Shown here: in pieces, positions 58,401 through 64,000 of the stretch
How the letters are laid out: every line of letters starts with the position of its first letter
How positions within the stretch are numbered: the stretch's first letter is position 1
Assembly: GCA_032716605.1 (NCBI GenBank)
Contig: CM064572.1
Span: 41,686,982 to 41,750,981, forward strand
Source: Paralithodes platypus
Lineage: Eukaryota > Arthropoda > Malacostraca > Decapoda > Lithodidae
Direction: 5' to 3'
Length of the DNA: 64,000 bases
Notes under the pieces: generated by a model
The model's database searches: none
What the model was told of the DNA's origin: nothing
What the model saw: the letters and a program-made list of their open reading frames with translations, nothing else
Made by a program: the position numbers and the translations under genes

Positions 58401-59050
58401 ACATTTGTCAGCCAGAGTGGACAGAAGGGTGCTGAGCTGGTATGGTCATGTTGAACAAATGGGAGATGAAAGGCTTACAAAGAGAATATGTGAGTCAGGT
58501 ACAAGGTGAGATAGAAGGGCAGGAAGACCCCCATTGAGATGGAGACTGTGTAAGAAAGGCTATGGATGATAGAGGAATGACTATAGATCAGGCAGGGGAA
58601 GTGGTGGTGGACAGGAGTGAATGGAGAATGCTTGTGAATAGTTGAGTGAACACGTGGTCATTTGGAGTAAGGGGTCGGGCGCAAGTTGGACTAGATAATA
58701 GTCCATCAGGCGCCTGGCCCGGGGAGACGATTAATATGAAGGGTGCGCCTGGAAGTGTGGTGGGAGGGCTTGTGGCTTTGGCTCCGCTGCATGTCTGCCT
58801 GCCGAGATTGGAACCTCTCCGGGTGGTCGGGGGCCGTGGGAGTGCTGGAGCGACCTTGGTGACCCTGGTCTCTGGGTCTTCTCCTGGGTGACCTGGATGT
58901 GTGTGAGTTTGTGTTTTTTATCTGTGTTTATTTGTTGTTTTATGTTGTTTTTGTGTTTTCCCTGTTCTTGCTCTGTCTTGAGTCGGCTACCCCCAAAATA
59001 GGGATTGGGCCTGAGCATATATATAGATAGATAGATAGATAGATAGATAA
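55402..59050 (+). mobile_element. RTE-like LINE, near full length, GATA tail
   Basis: 3649 bases between ACTGACGAGGC at 55391-55401 and 59051-59061, an 11-base target-site duplication; caution, GACGAGGC also recurs in the host array. The 3' end runs into TATATA and GATA repeats (59019-59049). The 5' leader of about 300 bases is GC-rich before the endonuclease begins. Confidence 0.85.
55748..58650 (+). pseudogene. RTE-like endonuclease/reverse transcriptase with few breaks
   Basis: The endonuclease starts near TLRIGALNVRG (before 55748), with VLALNETKMKGEGE, YGPGSERELDEV, VIVLGDLHARVG and MDYVLVTRK. One in-frame TAA at 56120-56122 interrupts it and the same frame continues to 57505. The RT carries GKAEGLDGIAVECIKKGG, VPLYKGKGDRQECASYRGIS, then after one missing base near 57461 GRGCLDQMFAVRQL and KAYDRVDREAMWKV. 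After an extra base near 57652 come LRQGCVMSPWLFNMFMDGV, LLFADDTALVVDS and ECFKYLGGTISRSGG (to 58309). A last shift gives MSCLRSMCGVTRRDRLRNEE and WYGHVEQMGDERLTKRI. About four lesions in roughly 970 codons; catalytic FADD intact. Confidence 0.85.
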
Positions 59051-59694
59051 ACTGACGAGGCTTGATTAATATTTCCTTGTCATCAATACAGGACAAGGTT
59101 ATCTGCTAAGCAACTGTATCTATAATTGGGAAGAGTTGGTGATCAGGATGTTTTTGATATGTCTTGCCAACCAGACGAGATGCCGACAAGACTTGACTAA
59201 TAATATTTCGTCAAGTACCAAGGCCTCACTAATATTTCATGGTCATCAACACAGGACAAATTATACAAGTACTAGAATAAGGTGAACGGGAATCTAATCT
59301 TGAACAGTTGCTTGCGAGGTTTGACTAGTAAGTTCTTGTCATTTCCACAAGGTAATGACGAGGCTTGAGTAATAATATCTTGTCATCACTACAGGAGAAG
59401 TGCAAATATTGGGACAAGGTTTCCTACAAGTTCAAACTAAGCTATCTATAATTTTGACTAGCTAGAAGGTTTGACTAACATGTCTTGTCATTCCAACGAG
59501 TTAATAACGAGACTTGACTAGAAATATCTCGTCATCATTACAGGAGAATTGCTACAAATATTGGTGAAAATTGACACGAACCTGAACTACTGTAGTTGTT
59601 TGTGAGTAATAATGGTAAATGTTGAAGAGTGTTGGCCTACCGTGCTAATTTGGAAAAGGGTATAGTAATGAATTGACATTCTGACGAGATACTA
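59051..59694 (+). repeat. Tandem array of decayed phosphatase exon heads, copies D to G
   Basis: Four units with spacings of about 163, 140 and 149 bases. Each has a lead like GACGAGGCTTGACTAATA...CGTCATCA, an acceptor-like ACAG, and a degraded exon head: D at 59092, E at 59255, F at 59395 (GAGAAGTGCAAATATTGGG), G at 59544 (GAGAATTGCTACAAATATTGG). Units then continue ATAATTTTGACTAGCTAG. The true exon at 59949 has the same lead (ACAAGGCTTGACTAATATTT, CCTCGTCATGACCACAG). All copies carry stops or indels. Confidence 0.8.
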
Positions 59695-59909
59695 TAGTCT
59701 ATTCGCTGTAAGTAGGCGACAAATCATGACCTCTAATATCTGTAACTCAAAAACGACAAGCGTAATCGAGCTAATATTGCTACTATTTAGAAAGAGTCAG
59801 TCAAGGAATAGATGTGGACATTTACAGCCAATTTGCTCTATCCCTTTTTGAGTTACAAAGGATAAAGGTTTCTGATTTCTCGCCTACTTACTGTACAGCG
59901 AATAGAGTA
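59695..59909. mobile_element. ~215-bp TA-flanked MITE in the lead of the phosphatase exon
   Basis: Inverted ends TAGTCTATTCGCTGTAAGTAGGCGA and, reversed from the right, TACTCTATTCGCTGTA(CAG)TAAGTAGGCGA, with GTAACTCAAAAA inside on both sides. Same family as 16476-16685 (shared CGAGCTA, GGAATAG-TGTGGA, GAGTTACA). Inserted into the last array unit about 40 bases before the exon. Confidence 0.75.
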
Positions 59910-59948
59910 TAACAAGGCTTGACTAATATTTCCTCGTCATGACCACAG

Positions 59949-60083
59949 GAGAAGTGCTTCAAGTATTGGGGGGAGGTCAACGAAACCCTGAGCTATCCCT
60001 GGGAGAAGCTGACTGTCAAGACCACCAAGGAAGTCCATTGTCAGAATGATGGTTACGTCGATAGGAAGATCAACATAGCCAAG
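59949..60083 (+). CDS. Protein tyrosine phosphatase, exon encoding EKCFKYW
   Basis: Acceptor CTCGTCATGACCACAG, donor GTGAGA at 60084; 45 codons, phase 0 at both ends. Encodes EKCFKYWGEVNETLSYPWEK, then LTVKTTKEVHCQNDGYVDRKINIAK. The EKC-x-x-YW motif continues directly from VVMLTRCSQNGV of 31183-31317, as in the family (x-EKCxxYWP). The Pro after YW is Gly here. Upstream lies an array of decayed copies of this exon's head. Confidence 0.94.
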
Positions 60084-60089
60084 GTGAGA

Positions 60090-60834
60090 TAGATAGAGTA
60101 GATATATAAGTAGATAGGAGTAGATGTTTAGGTAGATAGGAGTAGATGCAGGGGTGGATAGGTTGTCATATGGGTAGGGAAGATGGATACATAGATAGGT
60201 AGATTGATAGACAGGTGGCTAGATAGATAGATAAAGTAGATATGTAGGTAGTTAGATAAATATATATAGAAATATAAAGGAAATAGGTAGACAGATAAAT
60301 AGCTAGATAAATAAAGTAGATAGATAATTAGCTAGATATACACTTTATCCTCCACAATGCAGAACTTCTGCTTATCAAAATTCATTTATTCCCAGAACTA
60401 CTACTCTTTGGAATTCACTTCCCTCGAGTTGATTTCCACAAACTTACAATCTAGAACAGTTTAAATCCAGTTGTTACAACCATTTTATGAATGGAGGATG
60501 CCTTTAGGCACATGGACCTTTTTGTTTTATCTGTGTTTTTCCTTCCTCCGTTCATTGTCTCTTAAAGCAGAACAAAAAAAATATATATATAGGTAGATAG
60601 ATAAAGTAGATACAAAGGTCAAGTAGATACATCAAATTACTTTATACAGTAGATGAAGTACTGTAGGTAGATTAGTAGTTAGATAAATATATTGGTATAT
60701 AAATCAACAGATTGATAGGTAGGTAAATGGGTAAATACATAGGTAGGTAAATAAATAGATTGATAAATTACCTATATAAATAAAGTAGATAGATATATAG
60801 TAAATAGATATATAAAGTGCGTTGATAGATAGCT

Positions 60835-60835
<1 letters not shown>
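60090..60835. repeat. GATA-rich simple sequence interrupted by a LINE 3' fragment
   Basis: Imperfect TAGATAGA and GTAGATA repeats at about 60090-60341 and 60590-60835, split by the LINE fragment at 60342-60589. Confidence 0.8.
60342..60589 (+). mobile_element. 3' fragment of the YADD-type LINE
   Basis: The first 135 bases match 36595-36726 closely (CCTCCACAATGCAGAACTTC, CTACTCTTTGGAATTCACTT). The coding frame runs on past KSS as CYNHFMNGGCL before a stop, showing the original C-terminus lost in the 33327-36728 copy. A 3' trailer ending in AACAAAAAAAA follows. Confidence 0.85.
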
Positions 60836-60927
<92 letters not shown>

Positions 60928-60990
60928 TATATATACAGTACATACAGTATATATATATATATATATATATACCGGTATATATATATTTTT
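60836..60990. repeat. (TA)n microsatellite and T-rich tract before the catalytic exon
   Basis: TA runs from about 60838 to 60985, then TTTTGTTTTG repeats leading directly into the acceptor of the next exon, where they serve as polypyrimidine tract. Confidence 0.85.
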
Positions 60991-61023
60991 GTTTTGTTTT
61001 TGTTTTTTTTTGTTTTTTTTCAG

Positions 61024-61169
61024 TCAGATAAGGTTCGCGAGGTGTACCACTACCACTACATCGCCTGGGCTGATATGGGTTGCCCCGATCAGAAGTTAGC
61101 CTTCCTTAAGATCGTCAAGGACTCTCCCGTCAACAAGGAGGCTACCTCGCCTATCCTGGTTCACTGCAG
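61024..61169 (+). CDS. Protein tyrosine phosphatase, exon with WAD loop and catalytic VHC
   Basis: Acceptor TTTTTTTTCAG, donor GTTAGA at 61170. Encodes SDKVREVYHYHYIAWADMG, CPDQKLAFLKIV, KDSPVNKEATSPILVHC, ending with AG, the first two bases of the active-site Ser codon (HC-S-x-G-x-G-R in the family). The catalytic Cys is present; the loop that gives the general acid is WAD where the family has WPD, so the Asp is kept and the Pro is replaced by Ala. The rest of the P-loop and the Q-loop lie beyond the window. The YHYHY stretch recalls some receptor-type phosphatases of insects, a weak hint. Confidence 0.96.
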
Positions 61170-61182
61170 GTTAGAGGGTTAA

Positions 61183-61390
61183 CCCTACTGTACCGGTGAC
61201 ATCCTTTTTTTTTGTATTTTGCCTACTACTAATGGATTATATTCAGTTGAAGAAATATCTCTAGCACTTATTAAGGCTTCTAACTTTCTCAATCAACTGT
61301 TTTAACTACCACAGACCTTTACTGAGCTGCATAAAATCGTCTGAATATATCTAGAATTAGTTATTAGAGACATCGCTAATACAGAATGGG
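61183..61390. mobile_element. TTAA-flanked MITE (family 2) just after the catalytic exon
   Basis: TTAA at 61179-61182 and 61391-61394. Ends CCCTACTGTACCGGTGACAT and GACATCGCTAATACAGAATGGG are imperfect inverted repeats. It begins 14 bases after the last exon base. Confidence 0.75.
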
Positions 61391-61532
61391 TTAATGGAGA
61401 TAGTATTCACTCATTTAGTTCCCACATATCCTTCCTAAGCAGTATAAAATCGTGTAAAGAAATAAGTAACACCCTGTTCTTAACATTAATCAACAATCAC
61501 AAACCCCAATGTACTTGAATAGACTAATGAAA

Positions 61533-63429
61533 GCACATAAGAACATAAGAACATAAGACAATGGGAGTCTGCAGAAAGCCGATTGGCCTAAGCAAGGCAG
61601 ATCCCTGTCCCACACAACCCCAATTCAATTACAAAGCCCAATTATAGGCTTCACACTCTAATACCCTGAGGATCATCTTACCAAAACGGTTAGAGATTAA
61701 CGCAGGATTATGGGGGTCTGCAGAGCGCTGATTGGCCCAACCCGGCTGATCCCCCTTCACACCCAACCCTTCTCGTCCATATGCTTATCCAATTTTATCT
61801 TAAAGCTCCCTACAGTTTTAGATCCCACTATAGCACTTGGTAGTCCATTCCACCCATCTACAACTCTGTTACCAAACCAATACTTGCCTATATCTTTTCT
61901 GAAACGAAATTTATCTAATTTGAAACCATTGGTACGAGTTCTTTCGCTATCACTGAGCTTTAGTACATTTGTCATGTCCCCTTTGTTAATCCCACTAACC
62001 CACTTGAACACCTCTATCATATCCCCTCTAACTCTGCGTCTTTCTAACGAATGTAAACCTAATTTCTTCAACCTTTCTTCATACGAAAGATTTCTAATAT
62101 TATGGATAATTTTTGTCATTCTACGCTGTACTCTCTCCAATGAATCTATGTCCATTCTGTAATAAGGACACCAAAATTGGACAGCATAATCCATATGGGG
62201 TCTCACTAATGACAAGTAAAGTTTTAAGATAACATCAGCAGTTCTGTTACTCACACTCCTAGAGATGAACCCGAGAATCCTGTTTGCCTTATTACGAACG
62301 CTTATACACTGTTTTCTAGGCTTCAAATCATTGCTAACAAACACACCTAGATCTTTCTCGCAGTCTGAATTTTCTAATTCTAAATTAGCTAGTTTATATT
62401 TAACATTTGTTTGCATCTTCCCTATCTTTAATACCTTGCATTTGTCAATGTTAAACTTCATCTGCCAATTTACTGACCATTCATGTAAGGTATCTAGATC
62501 CCTTTGGAGGCACTCTATATCGCTATCTGAATCAATTGATCTCCCTATTTTAGTATCGTCTGCGAATTTACTTATCCTACTAGTTATACCTAAATCTAGG
62601 TCATTTATGTATATAAGAAACAACAGGGGACCTAATACCGATCCCTGGGGGACACCACTTTTGACTGCTCCCCATTCTGACTTGGTACCATTTATGCTGA
62701 CTCTCTGCTTCCTACCAATTAGCCATGACCTACTCCATCCTAACAACGCCCCACCTATTCCATGTGCCTCAACCTTTCTCATCAATCTCTCATGAGGGAC
62801 TCTGTCGAAAGCTTTACTGAAATCTAAATATAATATCATATGACTTGTCATTATCTACTGCTTCATATACCTCTGAGAAAAAACTAAGCAAATTAGTAAG
62901 GCAAGACCGTCCCTGAGTGAATCCATGCTGAGAAGAATTGATTAAGTTAAATGTTTCTAAGTGGTTTCTCATTTTCCTAGCAATAATTGACTCTAGTAGC
63001 TTTCCTATGATTGAAGTGAGGCTAATGGGACGGTAATTGGATGCTATTGATTTATCACCTTTTTTGAAGATCGGAACTACATTTGCAAGCTTCCAAGCTT
63101 CTGGAACTATACCTGTTTCTAATGACTTGTTAAATAGAAATGTTAATGGGTAACTTAACTCATCTCTGCATTCTTTTAATACTCTAGCATATACCTCATT
63201 AGGACCAGGCGATTTATGAGGTTTCAGTCTGTCAATTTCCTTAAGCACATCATTTCTACTTATAGTAACCGTACTTAACCTATTATCTATACTATCGCTG
63301 TATACCTTACGGACTTCTGGAAACTGTGCCAAATTTTCATTAGTGAAAACGGAAAGAAATTGACTATTTAATGTACTGCACATTTCTAAATAACTTTCTG
63401 TCAATTCTCCTATCGAAGTTTTAAGGGGA

Positions 63430-63430
<1 letters not shown>
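61533..63430 (-). mobile_element. CR1-like LINE with octamer-repeat 3' tail
   Basis: The 3' end (61534-61559) is three copies of the 8-base ACATAAGA (TCTTATGT on the coding strand). CR1-group LINEs typically end in short octamer repeats. The untranslated trailer (61560-61756) holds two related TCTGCAGA...TTGGCC blocks. The 5' side is cut by the poly(A) tail of another LINE at 63432. Confidence 0.8.
61757..63404 (-). pseudogene. CR1-like reverse transcriptase, one frameshift visible
   Basis: The fingers part (63404-62814) has SPGPNEVYARVLKECRDELS, IFKKGDKSIASNYRPISLTS and SSQHGFTQGRSCLTNLLSFF. One shift near 62830 separates it from the palm (62851-61757) with YLDFSKAFDRVPHERL, KSGVPQGSVLGPLLFLIYIN and FADDTKIG, then NIDKCKVLKIG, NDLKPRKQC, a RRRVRGDMIEVFK region and a final VGSFKIKLDKHMDEKGW. 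Catalytic residues look intact. The endonuclease half is missing because another LINE is joined at 63432. Confidence 0.85.
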
Positions 63431-63431
<1 letters not shown>

Positions 63432-63461
<30 letters not shown>

Positions 63462-64000
63462 CTATGTGATTGAGGGAGGCAAAAGGCATAACTGCCTATA
63501 GCAAGTGCCTCCCCCATAGTTGAAAGAGTGACAGGGCCAAAATCAAGGGACGTTCGAGCCAAAATGCCTGGACACACGGAGTTTGAAGCAATTTAAGTCA
63601 TAGGAAGAGGGAAAGACTGATTCTGGGAGAGAGTTCCAGAGCTCAGCTGTTGAATAGAAGAAAGTTTGAGAGTAACGTTTCACTCTTGGGTTGGAGAGTT
63701 GCACAGAGTAGGGGTGGGATTGAGTTGCAAGACGGGTACCACGTGCCCTACGTAAACGAGGTGGTATGCACTGGGATAGCTCTGAGGAACACTGATTATT
63801 ATAGTAGCGATAGAATAGCGAGAGAGATGCAACATTGCGGTGGAGAGAGAGAGATTGCAGAGAGTTGGTGAGTGGACGGGAGTTAATGATACGAAAGGCC
63901 TTCCTTTCAACTTTGTCTAGGAGAGCGGTGTGAGAGGAACCTCCCCACACATGTGAACAATACTCAATACAAGGGCGCACTATGCCCCTGTACAGAGCAA
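63432..64000 (-). pseudogene. YADD-type LINE 3' part with poly(A), runs off the window
   Basis: On the minus strand from the window edge: MRPCIEYCSHVWGGSSHTAL, KVERKAFRIINS, FYRYYNNQCSSELSQCIPP, LWNSLPESVFPSSYDLNCFK and a HFGSNVP end at 63543. A trailer and an A tract (T tract at 63432-63459 on the plus strand) follow. The reading frame is intact over 145 codons. Same family as 21690, 22725 and 46897. Confidence 0.85.

Overview
The window reads as nuclear DNA of an invertebrate animal, most likely an arthropod and plausibly a decapod crustacean. That assignment is inference from style: very long introns, dense non-LTR retrotransposons of CR1, RTE-like and YADD types, TIR transposons and MITEs, long TA and GATA microsatellites, and no prokaryotic gene organisation. 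I recognise one host gene. It is a protein tyrosine phosphatase on the + strand with five exons visible at 16346-16465, 20028-20104, 31183-31317, 59949-60083 and 61024-61169. The exons join in frame and run from the KNRY region through DYVNAS, QGPL, EKC-YW and a WAD loop (family norm WPD) to the catalytic VHC, where the active-site serine codon is split by the next intron. The first exons and the end of the phosphatase domain lie outside the window. The four visible introns are about 3.6, 11.1, 28.6 and 0.9 kb and hold almost everything else.

Layout. 1-514: one end of an Academ-like DNA transposon. 515-2640: no gene. 2643-16290: a composite repeat made of trinucleotide-periodic (RRT)n tracts and conserved core units in both orientations, with a CR1 LINE at 10285-13507 and a 100-N assembly gap at 8816-8915. 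The two sides of the gap (about 5430-8815 and 8916-12075) are the same sequence, so this is very probably an unmerged contig overlap and not a biological duplication. 14655-14770: a duplicated splice acceptor plus the first 50 bases of the 16346 exon. 16476-31180: MITEs, RTE-like and YADD LINEs and a 47-bp minisatellite. 33327-36728: a YADD-type LINE whose reading frame is unbroken once a 437-bp TTAA-flanked MITE is removed. 36728-40697: a second, near-complete Academ-like transposon sitting on the LINE's last codons. 40700-46020: no gene, with local tandem duplications.

46024-59948: RTE-like LINEs with GATA tails and clear target-site duplications, a Harbinger-like TIR element nested in one of them, and a degraded tandem array of at least seven copies of 'acceptor plus first ~50 bases' of the 59949 phosphatase exon. 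61183-64000: a MITE 13 bases past the catalytic exon, a CR1 LINE with one visible frameshift, and a poly(A)-tailed YADD LINE running off the window.

The most interesting signals are the array of broken exon heads upstream of the EKC-YW exon together with the similar broken head upstream of the first exon, the WAD substitution, the Academ-like element with long TIRs, and the MITE whose removal restores a LINE frame exactly. No tRNA, rRNA, CRISPR or host promoter could be supported. All element family names are from reading motifs by eye, without database comparison.
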